From contig NZ_BJDU01000004.1 in the NCBI RefSeq assembly GCF_005405305.1, positions 124,001 through 188,000 on the forward strand: a stretch of 64,000 nucleotides of DNA, given 5' to 3'. This DNA comes from Companilactobacillus formosensis. GTDB lineage: Bacteria; Bacillota; Bacilli; Lactobacillales; Lactobacillaceae. A model generated the notes under the pieces. That model was not told the origin of the DNA. It made no database searches and saw nothing but the letters and a program-made list of their open reading frames with translations. The translations under genes were made by a program, and so were the position numbers. Shown piece after piece: positions 49,584 through 57,625 of the stretch; within the stretch, counting starts at the first letter, position 1, and each line of letters starts with the position of its first letter.

Positions 49584-50783
49584 CTATTTTTTCTCATCGA
49601 AGTCCATCGTTTGACCTTCAACCGTTAGACGATTACGACCAGAATTTTTGGATTCATACAAGTATTTATCGACTCGATTGAATAAGTCGTTGAAACTTGA
49701 GTCAGTATTTTTTAGTTGTGAGATACCAAAAGAGATACTGACGTTTAATTTTTGTCCTTTTAAGAAAAGTGGTGTATTGACTAAAGAATCACGCAGATCT
49801 TTAACAATAGGGATGCATTCTTCAGGAGTTTTGCCACGGAAGACGATAATAAATTCTTCGCCACCGAATCGGAATAATTGACCTTTAGTGTCCGTCAAAA
49901 ACATCTCACGTTCCATCGTATGAGCAACATGCTTAAGTACTTCATCGCCTGTAGAATGACCATATTGATCATTGAATTGTTTGAAGTGGTCGATGTCAAA
50001 CATTGTTACTGTTAAAGGAACCTCTTCACTATGGTAAGTTTGATAAATCTCTTGAGCAGTTCTGTCTAAATTGGCACGGTTTCTAACACCTGTCAGTTCG
50101 TCATAATTGACTTGTACTTGTAAGTCGTTGTAGGTTAGCATTGTTTCCTGAACCTTTCTGGCACAAAATCGGATAATCGACATGTAGATCAAGAAGACAA
50201 CTAACATATTGGCAATCTCATAAACTGAGAAACTGTGGTCGACCCATAGCAAGATCCACCATGATAAACCAAAAAGTATTTGTAAGATCAAGTATTTCCA
50301 TTCTGAATTTTGAAGTTTTTCTGTTTGTAGATAAATAAAAACGACTATAGCTACTAGGAAAATATATGATGCGATAAAAAATGGTAAATCTTTATTTTCC
50401 AGACGTTCAATATTCATTGAATTGTAATAAACAAAGGGCATTAGAATATTTATCCACAGAGTGATTTGGTTTCTAATCAAATACATGCAATATAATAAGA
50501 TTGTCAGTTGGGCATTGGCATATAACCAACCATTGTTGATTGAACCATTGTTCAAAATGTGGAAAATTTGTTGCAACATTATCATACTAATTGCTAAGAC
50601 GAATCCCTCAATTAAATGAGCAACCAATCTTTGATAAAGTGGAGAAGAACCACTGATTCTTCGTTCGAGTGAGTAAGCCACGATTGTGATTATTGTAATT
50701 AATCCAATCGTAACAAGCGTGATAATTGCTGAATTGATATTCAGATAATTATTCATAATGCGTTCTAAGATAATGTTTGACAC
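49584..50783 (-). CDS. Membrane-bound GGDEF protein (diguanylate cyclase), copy 1
   Basis: The 399-residue product has six hydrophobic helices in the first 210 residues and a C-terminal GGDEF domain (about 230-390) with an intact signature RFGGEEF and MFDIDHFKQFNDQYGH, the metal/GTP-binding strand. The inhibitory I-site RxxD is missing (DTKGQ in that position), so product feedback is not expected by that route. It makes cyclic di-GMP from two GTP. Its GTG start at 50783 has GAGGGG 5 bases upstream. It is a paralogue of the protein at 55885-57090 and is divergent from nox1. Confidence 0.92.
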   Translation of the reverse strand: MSNIILERIMNNYLNINSAIITLVTIGLITIITIVAYSLERRISGSSPLYQRLVAHLIEGFVLAISMIMLQQIFHILNNGSINNGWLYANAQLTILLYCMYLIRNQITLWINILMPFVYYNSMNIERLENKDLPFFIASYIFLVAIVVFIYLQTEKLQNSEWKYLILQILFGLSWWILLWVDHSFSVYEIANMLVVFLIYMSIIRFCARKVQETMLTYNDLQVQVNYDELTGVRNRANLDRTAQEIYQTYHSEEVPLTVTMFDIDHFKQFNDQYGHSTGDEVLKHVAHTMEREMFLTDTKGQLFRFGGEEFIIVFRGKTPEECIPIVKDLRDSLVNTPLFLKGQKLNVSISFGISQLKNTDSSFNDLFNRVDKYLYESKNSGRNRLTVEGQTMDFDEKK

Positions 50784-50950
50784 GATTACCCCTCAATTTT
50801 AATTTTTTAAGCATGACTATTTTGATATTTAGCATGTTTTTTTTATCACATACTTTACATTATACGAGATAAATCATGAGATGTATAAGGTAAATTTAAA
50901 TTATTATTTTATCGAAAAAATAATTAGTAAAAAAGATATTTAAACATTTA

Positions 50951-50979
50951 TTGATAAAAATGAGTTATTATAATATAAA
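50951..50979 (+). promoter_or_regulatory. Promoter of the first NADH-oxidase-like gene
   Basis: TTGATA (50951-50956), a 17-base spacer and TATAAA (50974-50979) lie 72 bases before the ATG, in the divergent region shared with GGDEF1. Confidence 0.65.
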
Positions 50980-51051
50980 TAGATAATTACAAAATTATGT
51001 TTTAAATTCAAATTTTTGAATGAATATTTTTTATAAAATGAGGGATTAGCA

Positions 51052-52407
51052 ATGAAAGTAGTAGTTATAGGTTGTACTCATGCAGGGACCGCTGCTGTGG
51101 AACAAATTCTAGCAGAACATCCTGGTACAGAAGTTACAGTTTATGAAAGAGACGATAATATTTCATTTCTATCTTGTGGGATTGCACTTTATTTAGGGCA
51201 TAAAGTAAAACATCTTGAAGACATGTTTTATGCAGACCCTCAAGATTTGGAAAAACTCGGTGCTAAGGTTTATATGAAGCATGATGTTTTGAAAGTAGAT
51301 TCTAAGAACAAAACCATCATGTGTGAAGATATGAAGACTCACCAAATTATTAACGATACTTACGATAAATTGATTATGACTACTGGATCAACTGTCGCAG
51401 TGCCACCAATCATGGGGATTTCTGATACAAGGATTTTGATGTGCAAAAGTTATGCACAGGCAGAAGCAATTTATGAAACTGCCAAAGAATATAAGCATAT
51501 TACGATTGTTGGTGGTGGTTATATTGGTGTAGAACTGGCTGAAAGCTATGCTAATACTGATCATGAAGTTTCTTTGATTCAATCACGTGACCAAGTTTTA
51601 AATAATTATTTGGACAAAGATATGTCACAAAATGTTATCAATTTATTAAAAGAGCACGGGGTTAATATTTATCTGAATGAACGAGTAACTGGATTTACTA
51701 GAGATGATGACGATAATGTTTTAATCGAAACCACTAAAGATGATCATAAAGCAGACCTTGTCATCGTCTGTACGGGATTTGTCGCTAATACGGAATTATT
51801 GCGGGGGCAGGTCGAGATGGATCGCCATGGGGCTATTATTATCAACGAATATACGCAAACATCTAATCCTGATATTTATGCGGCAGGTGATGCTTGTACA
51901 GTAATTTTCAATCCAACTGGCAAACATGCGTATATGCCATTGGCTACTAATGCTATTCGTCAAGGAGCTTTAGCGGGAACTAATGTCTTTGGCAATATCA
52001 AAAAATATATGGGTACGCAAGCTACATCTGCTATGGAATTGTTCGGCTATACGATTGCTTCAACAGGTCTAACTTTACGTCATGCTTTGCACAGTGATAT
52101 CAATGCTGACACGGTAACTTATCACGATTATTATCGTCCTAAGTACATGCCAACGACCGATATGTTGACGGTTAAATTGGTTTACAACAAGGACAATCAT
52201 TTGATTTTAGGCGCACAATTTTTTAGCAAACATGAAGTAGCTCAATCAGCTAACACGTTGTCGGTTTGCATCCAAAACAAAAATACGATTGATGATTTGG
52301 CTTACATGGATATGTTATTCCAACCAAATTATGATAATCCGTTTAACTATTTAAATTTAGTTGCCCAAAAAGCAGTGGCTAAGGAAAGAGAAGCCAAAGC
52401 AAAATAA
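51052..52407 (+). CDS. NADH oxidase-like flavoprotein (Nox / CoA-disulfide reductase family), copy 1
   Basis: The 451-residue product has an N-terminal FAD-binding fold (VIGCTHAGTAAVEQI), the redox-active Cys42 in FLSCGIALYLG, an NAD-binding motif (ITIVGGGYIGVELAESYA, about 150-167), the second FAD motif (DIYAAGDAC) and a dimerisation domain ending NPFNYLNLVAQ. A single Cys42 is used as a sulfenic acid in water-forming NADH oxidases and NADH peroxidases, so it reduces O2 or H2O2 with NADH; the exact reaction cannot be told apart by eye. ATG 51052 follows GAGGGATTAGC. It is highly similar to the second copy at 54003. Confidence 0.9.
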   Translation: MKVVVIGCTHAGTAAVEQILAEHPGTEVTVYERDDNISFLSCGIALYLGHKVKHLEDMFYADPQDLEKLGAKVYMKHDVLKVDSKNKTIMCEDMKTHQIINDTYDKLIMTTGSTVAVPPIMGISDTRILMCKSYAQAEAIYETAKEYKHITIVGGGYIGVELAESYANTDHEVSLIQSRDQVLNNYLDKDMSQNVINLLKEHGVNIYLNERVTGFTRDDDDNVLIETTKDDHKADLVIVCTGFVANTELLRGQVEMDRHGAIIINEYTQTSNPDIYAAGDACTVIFNPTGKHAYMPLATNAIRQGALAGTNVFGNIKKYMGTQATSAMELFGYTIASTGLTLRHALHSDINADTVTYHDYYRPKYMPTTDMLTVKLVYNKDNHLILGAQFFSKHEVAQSANTLSVCIQNKNTIDDLAYMDMLFQPNYDNPFNYLNLVAQKAVAKEREAKAK

Positions 52408-52435
52408 AAGAGGAATTTCTTTTATTTCATATAAT

Positions 52436-52495
52436 TTAAGGTCAAAAATAGCATCTATTCAGATTGCAATAATCTAAATAGATGCTTTTAGTTTG
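52436..52495. repeat. Palindromic terminator repeat after nox copy 1
   Basis: GCATCTATT-C-AGATT and AATCT-A-AATAGATGC (52451-52485) form a stem with loop GCAAT, then TTTTAG. The stem plus flanks (TTAAGGTCAAAAATAG before, TTTTAGTTTG after) recurs in the opposite orientation after nox copy 2 (55614-55673). Confidence 0.82.
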
Positions 52496-52618
52496 GTTAT
52501 ATAAAAATGCAGAGAAGTTCCATTTTCAATGTATTAGTTGTATGTAAGTTTATTTTTTGAATTAACCAACTTTTAGTAAGAACTAAATTTGAATGAGGAA
52601 ATTCCTTTTTGTTTTCAT

Positions 52619-53302
52619 TTAAAATTTATCGTCATCAGGTTCTAATTTAAGTAAACGAGGTTTGCCATAATAATATCCTTGACGCAAATCAATGTCTAAA
52701 GAATCAGCTAATTGATCGTCATGGTCATCTTCAATACCTTCTAGAATAAAGCGCAAGTTGTGCTCTCTACTAAAATCGCGCCAAAAGATGACCTTTTTTT
52801 CAATATCAGGGTCTCGTAATTTTTCGCCAAAGTTTTGAATGGCAAATTTAATTTCAGAGGCTAAGGGAACTAATTCTTTTATATTCTCTAGTTGATTGAC
52901 ACCAGTTCCGCAATCATCTAGAGAAAAGTCCATACCATAATCAATGAAATCTTTTATTAAGGGAATTAATTGTGAATTAGGCCAGTCTTGATCAGGGGTA
53001 TCTTCAGTCAATTCAACGACTAAACGCAAAGGCCGCAAAATTCTTTGTGCTTCTATAATAGCCGTACGAACTTCTGAATCCATCAATTGATTACGATTGA
53101 TATTAACCGAGACAGAACCAATTTTGAGTGATAATAATTTAGTTGTTGCAATTAAGACTGAGGCCATCGTATGTGAGGGGATATCCGAAAAGTTATGGGG
53201 TGGTCTCCATCCTTGCTCAGTCTTTTTCTTCATCAATAACTCATAACCTATTAAAGAGTTATTAAATTTGTCAAGCTGAGGCTGAATAAAAAATCTGTAC
53301 AT
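52619..53302 (-). CDS. EAL-domain protein (cyclic di-GMP phosphodiesterase, variant motif)
   Basis: The 227-residue product is a stand-alone EAL domain. The signature reads YELLM instead of EAL, but the catalytic Glu is kept. The other metal and substrate positions are also present: VNINRNQL (Asn), VVELTED (Glu), FSLDDCGTG (two Asp), EIKFAI (Lys), FILEGIED (Glu) and RQGYYYGKP (Gln). It should hydrolyse cyclic di-GMP to pGpG, opposing the two GGDEF proteins nearby. The ATG at 53302 has AAGGAG 6 bases upstream. It follows the GNAT gene on the same strand by 60 bases. Confidence 0.87.
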   Translation of the reverse strand: MYRFFIQPQLDKFNNSLIGYELLMKKKTEQGWRPPHNFSDIPSHTMASVLIATTKLLSLKIGSVSVNINRNQLMDSEVRTAIIEAQRILRPLRLVVELTEDTPDQDWPNSQLIPLIKDFIDYGMDFSLDDCGTGVNQLENIKELVPLASEIKFAIQNFGEKLRDPDIEKKVIFWRDFSREHNLRFILEGIEDDHDDQLADSLDIDLRQGYYYGKPRLLKLEPDDDKF

Positions 53303-53362
53303 AACAAACTCCTTTTGACATCGTCTAATTCCCAAAGTCATGTTAAATCTATGGTAATGGTA

Positions 53363-53797
53363 CTACAAGTCCAGTTTCATGTCATGATGCAAGATACCGG
53401 CTTCTTTGTATTGTTCACCAACAACTTTAAAACCTAATTTAGTATAAAACATTTGGGCGTGATCCTGTGCACCTAGAATAACATATTGATAATTGTGTTT
53501 TTTAGCAAAATCGAAAATATATTTTAATAATTCTGAACCGATATGCTTTTGGCGATATGCTTTTAAAACTGCTACACGTTGAACATGAATTCCGTTGTCT
53601 TCAGTTACAAAGAATCTAGCGGTTGCCATTGGAGTTTGATCATCATATAGGACAAAATGGGTACAGTGGTCTTCTAGTTTATCGATTTCGATATTTTCAG
53701 GAACATTTTGTTCTTTCACGAAGACCGTTGTTCTTATTTTTAAACTATCGTGATAAATCTCAGATTTTATATCATTTGTAGATTTTATTTGATGCAT
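53363..53797 (-). CDS. GNAT-family N-acetyltransferase (ElaA/YjcF-like)
   Basis: The 144-residue product has the GNAT core: an N-terminal strand-helix with RTTVFVKEQNVPENIEID, the acetyl-CoA loop VAVLKAYRQKHIGSELL (about 83-99; R-x-x-x-x-G) and the C-terminal FYTKLGFKVVGEQYKEAGILHHDM. The ElaA/YjcF subgroup is widespread but its substrate is unknown. The ATG at 53797 follows GGGAG by 9 bases; an in-frame TTG at 53830 is less likely. It may be co-transcribed with the EAL gene. Confidence 0.87.
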   Translation of the reverse strand: MHQIKSTNDIKSEIYHDSLKIRTTVFVKEQNVPENIEIDKLEDHCTHFVLYDDQTPMATARFFVTEDNGIHVQRVAVLKAYRQKHIGSELLKYIFDFAKKHNYQYVILGAQDHAQMFYTKLGFKVVGEQYKEAGILHHDMKLDL

Positions 53798-54002
53798 CTT
53801 ATTCAGCTCCCTAAATAAAAAAGTCAACACAAGATAATTATATTACAAATACTGCTCGATTTTTGTTCTATTTTTGATATAAAAAAATACAATTTTTAAA
53901 AAAGAGGCTAAATTTATGCTTGATATAATTTACGTATATATTGTGTTATGCTTAAAAGAATGGAATGAGTATACAAATGTACAGTAGAGGAGGAACCGAC
54001 GA

Positions 54003-55355
54003 ATGAAAGTTATTGTTGTCGGATGTACACATGCTGGAACAGCTGCAGTTGAACAAATATTAACGAAGCATCCGGAGACTGAGGTAACGGTCTATGAACG
54101 TGATGATAACATTGCTTTTCTATCTTGTGGAATTGCTTTGTATTTGGGGAGAATCGTTAACCGTCTTGAAGACATGTTTTATGCGGATCCTACCACACTT
54201 GAAGGCTATGGTGCCGAAGTTCATATGAAGCACAATGTCTTGAAAATCGATTCAAAAAACAAAAAAATTGTTGTTCAAGATCTACAAACTCAAGAAATTT
54301 TTGAAGATACTTATGATAAGTTGATTATGACAACTGGTTCCGAAGTTGGTGTACCTCCAATCAAAGGTATGGATAATCAAAGAGTTCTATTGTGTAAGAG
54401 TTATGCACAAGCTAAAAAAATTTATGAATCAGCTTTAAATTATCCAAGCATTGCCATTGTTGGTGCTGGATACGTTGGGGTTGAACTAGCTGAAAGCTAT
54501 GCCAACACAGTTCACGAAGTGTCTTTGATTCAATCCCGTGATCAAATTTTAAATAATTACGTGGATGATGGTTTGTCAAAAGAAATCATTGATAAATTAA
54601 AGGAACATGACGTGAAAGTTCATCTTGGCGAAAGAGTGGCTGAGATTGAAGATGGCGAACAGTTAACCATTAAGACTAAAGCTGGTCACGAGTATAAAGC
54701 CGATTTAGTAATTGTTTGCACTGGGTTCTTTGCCAATACTGACTTGTTGCGTGGACAAGTTCAAATGGATGGCTACGGAGCAATTATTATTAATGATTAC
54801 ATGCAAACATCAAATCCTGATATTTATGCGGGTGGAGATTCTTGTGTGGTTAAATTTAATCCAACTGGCGAATATCGTTACATTCCACTAGCATCTAGTG
54901 CCGTTCGTCAAGGAACTCTAGCAGGAATTAATATTTTCGGCAATATTCGTAAGTATATGGGCACACAAGCTACAACTGCGATGGAAATCTTTGGTTATAC
55001 TTTAGCTGAAACGGGACTAACTTATAAGAAAGCCATTGCTAATGGTATCAATGCTGATTATGTAGTCTATAAAGATTACTATCGTCCAAATTACATGCCA
55101 ACGACTGATATGTTGACGATCTACTTAGTTTACGATAAAGATACGCGTAAAGTTTTAGGCGCACAGTTATTCAGCAAACATGAAGTAGCTCAATCCGCTA
55201 ATGCCGTTTCAATTTGTATTCAAAATGATAATACGATTGATGATTTAGCTTATGTCGATATGTTATTCCAACCAAATTATGATAATCCATTTAATTATTT
55301 GAATTTGGTTGCACAAATGGCAATTGATAAAGAAGATAAAATTGATAAAAAGTAA
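54003..55355 (+). CDS. NADH oxidase-like flavoprotein, copy 2
   Basis: The 450-residue product shares its whole length with copy 1: FAD motif VVGCTHAGTAAVEQI, redox Cys42 in FLSCGIALYLG, NAD motif IAIVGAGYVGVELAESYA, DIYAGGDSC and the NPFNYLNLVAQ end. ATG 54003 has AGAGGAGGAACCG upstream. Two such enzymes within 3 kb suggest a dose need or a split of roles (O2 versus H2O2, or different redox conditions). A palindromic repeat and the shared terminator follow. Confidence 0.9.
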   Translation: MKVIVVGCTHAGTAAVEQILTKHPETEVTVYERDDNIAFLSCGIALYLGRIVNRLEDMFYADPTTLEGYGAEVHMKHNVLKIDSKNKKIVVQDLQTQEIFEDTYDKLIMTTGSEVGVPPIKGMDNQRVLLCKSYAQAKKIYESALNYPSIAIVGAGYVGVELAESYANTVHEVSLIQSRDQILNNYVDDGLSKEIIDKLKEHDVKVHLGERVAEIEDGEQLTIKTKAGHEYKADLVIVCTGFFANTDLLRGQVQMDGYGAIIINDYMQTSNPDIYAGGDSCVVKFNPTGEYRYIPLASSAVRQGTLAGINIFGNIRKYMGTQATTAMEIFGYTLAETGLTYKKAIANGINADYVVYKDYYRPNYMPTTDMLTIYLVYDKDTRKVLGAQLFSKHEVAQSANAVSICIQNDNTIDDLAYVDMLFQPNYDNPFNYLNLVAQMAIDKEDKIDKK

Positions 55356-55421
55356 TTTTTAAAGAAGAATCTTACTAATTGCGATTAGGGTTCTCTCTTA
55401 ACGTTGGTTAGTGAAAATATT

Positions 55422-55595
55422 TCGTCCTCCATAGCGAAGAAAATTTGGCTGGAACGATGTGGGCACGACTTGGAGCCTTTGCTAAGCCCAAGTGCGGGCA
55501 AAGTCTTCAAGCTCGACCTTTCACTAGGCAATAAATTGCCAAGAGAAATTTCACATCTGAGCCAATTTTCTTCGCTATTCCGGACTAGATAGTGA
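55422..55595 (+). repeat. Palindromic branched repeat element, copy C (complete)
   Basis: The outer stem pairs ATAGCGAAGAAAATTTGG (55431-55448) with CCAATTTTCTTCGCTAT (55562-55578). Inside are the conserved GGCTGGAAC / TGAGCC internal loop, a second stem GATGTG/CACATC (55456-55461 with 55552-55557), a 14-bp hairpin (55469-55482 with 55498-55511, one mismatch and one G-U) with a 15-base loop, and a small hairpin GGCAAT/ATTGCC (55527-55540). Weak outer inverted repeats (about 55382-55401 and 55677-55695) may mark the limits of a larger unit that also contains the terminator repeat. Confidence 0.85.
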
Positions 55596-55613
55596 TTCTA
55601 TTTTTAATAACAA

Positions 55614-55673
55614 CAAACTAAAAGCGTCTATTTAGATTATTGCAATCTGAATAGACGCTATTTTTGACCTTAA
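55614..55673. repeat. Palindromic terminator repeat after nox copy 2 (inverted copy of 52436-52495)
   Basis: GCGTCTATT and AATAGACGC with inner AGATT/AATCT (55624-55658) form the stem. The reverse complement of this stretch, including the AAACTAAAAGC and TTTTTGACCTTAA flanks, matches the repeat downstream of nox copy 1. The two G-to-A type differences in the stem are on both arms, so pairing is kept. Confidence 0.82.
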
Positions 55674-55884
55674 TTTTTAAGAAAGAACCCGATTAGTTTG
55701 TAGTTTTTTTTTGTTAGATGAATTAGCGAATATTTTGTTTTTTAAAGTTTCATTTTCATATAAAAAAATTAAAATATAAATTTACTTTTTTGAATAGCTT
55801 TTTCCTTTGTCAAAATGTATATTAAAAAAGGCGTTTCGAATGCTAGAATTTTTGTAGTTAATAGAATACTTTGAGGGTGATCAT

Positions 55885-57090
55885 ATGGGTTTAGGTGAAA
55901 TCATTCGGATTTGCTTGAGCACTAATGCCTTAGTTACCGGAATCGTGACGGTCGGGCTAATAACCATCATCACCTATATTGCACTTACTTTTGAAAAGGA
56001 TATTGAGTTATCTTCAGATTGGGCAAAAAAAATGGTTTCTGGATTATCAGAAGTCATTTTGCTTTTTACAGCTAGCTTTGTCATTATTAAAGTTTTTGAA
56101 AGTCTGACAGTAGGTAGTCAGATTGAATTAGGTAGCTTGTTCATTAATGCAGAATTGACATTGTTTTTTTATTTTATGTTTATTTTTAATAATCGATTAA
56201 TAGTCATTTTAAACATTGCATTGCCTTTGTTGTATCATTTAGTTTCTGATTCGCAACAACATCAACAAATAGTATGGCCTATATTCATTAGCGCCTATGT
56301 TTTGTTAGCTATTGTCACTGAATATTTATACAGTCATAAGGATGAATTATATATTTTTGATTATAAGTATATATTTGGACAAATTTTATTTGGAGCTTGT
56401 TGGTGGTGTTTGTTATGGCTCGATCTTCGTTGGCCATTGATTAATATTATTAGCATGTTGATATTATTCGAGGTCTATATGTTTATAGCCCGGACTATTG
56501 AGATAAAGATGCAAAATTACTTTTATGCTTTTAATCGATTGAAAAAGAAGGTCAATTATGATGCCTTAACGGGGGTTAGAAATCGGGGTAATTTAAATAA
56601 GTTTTCAAAAGTAGTTTATGATGAGCATCGTAAAGATTTATGGAAACCTCTGACGGTCATTATCTTTGATATTGATGGTTTCAAGAGTTTCAACGATCGT
56701 TATGGACACGATATAGGGGATCAGGTGCTTCGGTACGTGTCACATTTAGTCGAGAGAGAGCTTCATCTAGACAATGATGGGGGTAAGTTATTTCGTTATG
56801 GTGGAGAAGAATTTCTCATTATCATTGAGGGAGTAAATGGTGATGAGAGCATTAAGTTAGTTAAATCCATCAATAAGACTTTGAAAAATGTGCCACTGTT
56901 TACGCAGGATATGAGTTTGAGCATTACTTTATCTTTTGGCGTAACAACTTTAAAATCAACGGATAAGTCCTTCAGTGATGTTTTCAAACGAGCCGATCGC
57001 TATTTGTATCAATCTAAGAATAGTGGACGGAATTCTTTTACTGTTGAAGGGCAAACACAGTCAAATGAAGGCAAACAAAAAAACCAGTAG
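55885..57090 (+). CDS. Membrane-bound GGDEF protein (diguanylate cyclase), copy 2
   Basis: The 401-residue product has six membrane helices (to about residue 205) and a GGDEF domain (about 225-390) with the intact signature RYGGEEF and IFDIDGFKSFNDRYGH. The I-site is absent (NDGGK in that position). The C-terminal NSGRNSFTVEGQTQ matches copy 1 (NSGRNRLTVEGQTM), so the two are paralogues. The start follows GAGGGTGATC. It would make cyclic di-GMP, with an unknown signal sensed by the membrane domain. Its stop lies inside the terminator stem. Confidence 0.92.
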   Translation: MGLGEIIRICLSTNALVTGIVTVGLITIITYIALTFEKDIELSSDWAKKMVSGLSEVILLFTASFVIIKVFESLTVGSQIELGSLFINAELTLFFYFMFIFNNRLIVILNIALPLLYHLVSDSQQHQQIVWPIFISAYVLLAIVTEYLYSHKDELYIFDYKYIFGQILFGACWWCLLWLDLRWPLINIISMLILFEVYMFIARTIEIKMQNYFYAFNRLKKKVNYDALTGVRNRGNLNKFSKVVYDEHRKDLWKPLTVIIFDIDGFKSFNDRYGHDIGDQVLRYVSHLVERELHLDNDGGKLFRYGGEEFLIIIEGVNGDESIKLVKSINKTLKNVPLFTQDMSLSITLSFGVTTLKSTDKSFSDVFKRADRYLYQSKNSGRNSFTVEGQTQSNEGKQKNQ

Positions 57091-57113
57091 GTGGGGTACC
57101 TGACTGGTTTTTT
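57077..57113. terminator. Bidirectional terminator for GGDEF2 and the minus-strand RNA
   Basis: AAAAAAACCAGTAGG pairs with CCTGACTGGTTTTTT (one mismatch) around TGGGGTA. A-run and T-run make it work in both directions; on the minus strand its loop is UACCCCA. Confidence 0.88.
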
Positions 57114-57393
57114 AGGTTGATCGATAGGAGCAAGAAATTAATTTACGTCATTGAATGATGGGGTATTCAATGAATCGGGGAGATTATTATGATCCGTTGT
57201 ATTTTTGGGCAAATTTAAGAAATGAGTTTTTTTCTCCTATCGCGTTGTAATTGGGAGTTACAACTTATCAACTTGATATCTAGAATAAGCATCTATGCAT
57301 AGACAATTTATTCTATATGGGAGGCAAAAAATAAACTTTGAAAAGCTTATTCTAGACTTGGCAAAGTATATATTTTAGCCCCTCCTTCCTCTA

Positions 57394-57407
57394 TGTTAGC
57401 GCTTTCT
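57394..57407. promoter_or_regulatory. cre site at the start of the candidate sRNA
   Basis: TGTTAGCGCTTTCT matches the cre core TGNNANCGNTNNCA at all fixed positions except the last base. It lies about 11-24 bases downstream of the predicted start of the minus-strand RNA, a position where CcpA would block transcription. Confidence 0.62.
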
Positions 57408-57424
57408 CTCATTGGTACAAAGTC

Positions 57425-57453
57425 ATTATAGCAAGTTTCTTTTTATTTCACAA
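57425..57453 (-). promoter_or_regulatory. Extended -10 promoter of the candidate sRNA
   Basis: On the minus strand TTGTGA (57453-57448), a 17-base spacer and a perfect TATAAT (57430-57425) preceded by TG at the extended position. No gene on the minus strand begins downstream of it. The 120 bases between here and the fba terminator show nothing else. Confidence 0.72.
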
Positions 57454-57581
57454 TTCAAAAGCTCATGACATGTAGATGGTTAAATTACAAAAAATACTTA
57501 AATAACGGGCAATCTAGAGGTTTTGAACTCATTAGAAACTTTTTTTAATTATTGTTGAATATTTCACAAAGTTTTAGAGTA

Positions 57582-57613
57582 TAAAAAAAGACGAAGATTT
57601 AAATCTTCGTCTT
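57582..57613 (-). terminator. Rho-independent terminator of fba
   Basis: AAGACGAAGATTT and AAATCTTCGTCTT form a perfect 13-bp palindrome, followed on the minus strand by TTTTTT. Confidence 0.88.
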
Positions 57614-57625
57614 AATAAAGGTTTA

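Larger units (their letters stand above)
57077..57418 (-). ncRNA. Candidate CcpA-regulated small RNA with five C-rich motifs
   Basis: A minus-strand promoter at 57425-57453, a cre at about +11 and a terminator at 57077-57113 bound a transcript of about 340 nt that crosses no credible gene. Strong stems: 12 bp (57345-57356 with 57279-57290), 7 bp (57258-57264 with 57244-57250), 9 bp (57234-57242 with 57122-57130), 9 bp (57165-57173 with 57148-57156) and the terminator. C-rich motifs lie in loops or between stems: CCTCCC (57324-57319), CTCCCAA (57257-57251, exactly the 7-base loop), TCTCCCCG (57183-57176), ACCCCATC (57164-57157, loop) and TACCCCA (57098-57092, loop). Such motifs pair with Shine-Dalgarno sequences in known Firmicutes sRNAs. 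A G-rich stretch near the 5' end (57388-57378) could hold one of them in reserve. Confidence 0.6.

Noticed and set aside
57189-57218. Nine-codon frame MIRCIFGQI on the plus strand behind GGGGAG, resembling a leader peptide
   Set aside because: No plus-strand promoter or downstream regulated gene; the GGGGAG is the complement of a C-rich motif of the minus-strand RNA candidate.
57333-57380. Fifteen-codon amphipathic frame after GGGAGG on the plus strand (INFEKLILDLAKYIF)
   Set aside because: It would need an ATA start, and GGGAGG is again the complement of a C-rich motif.
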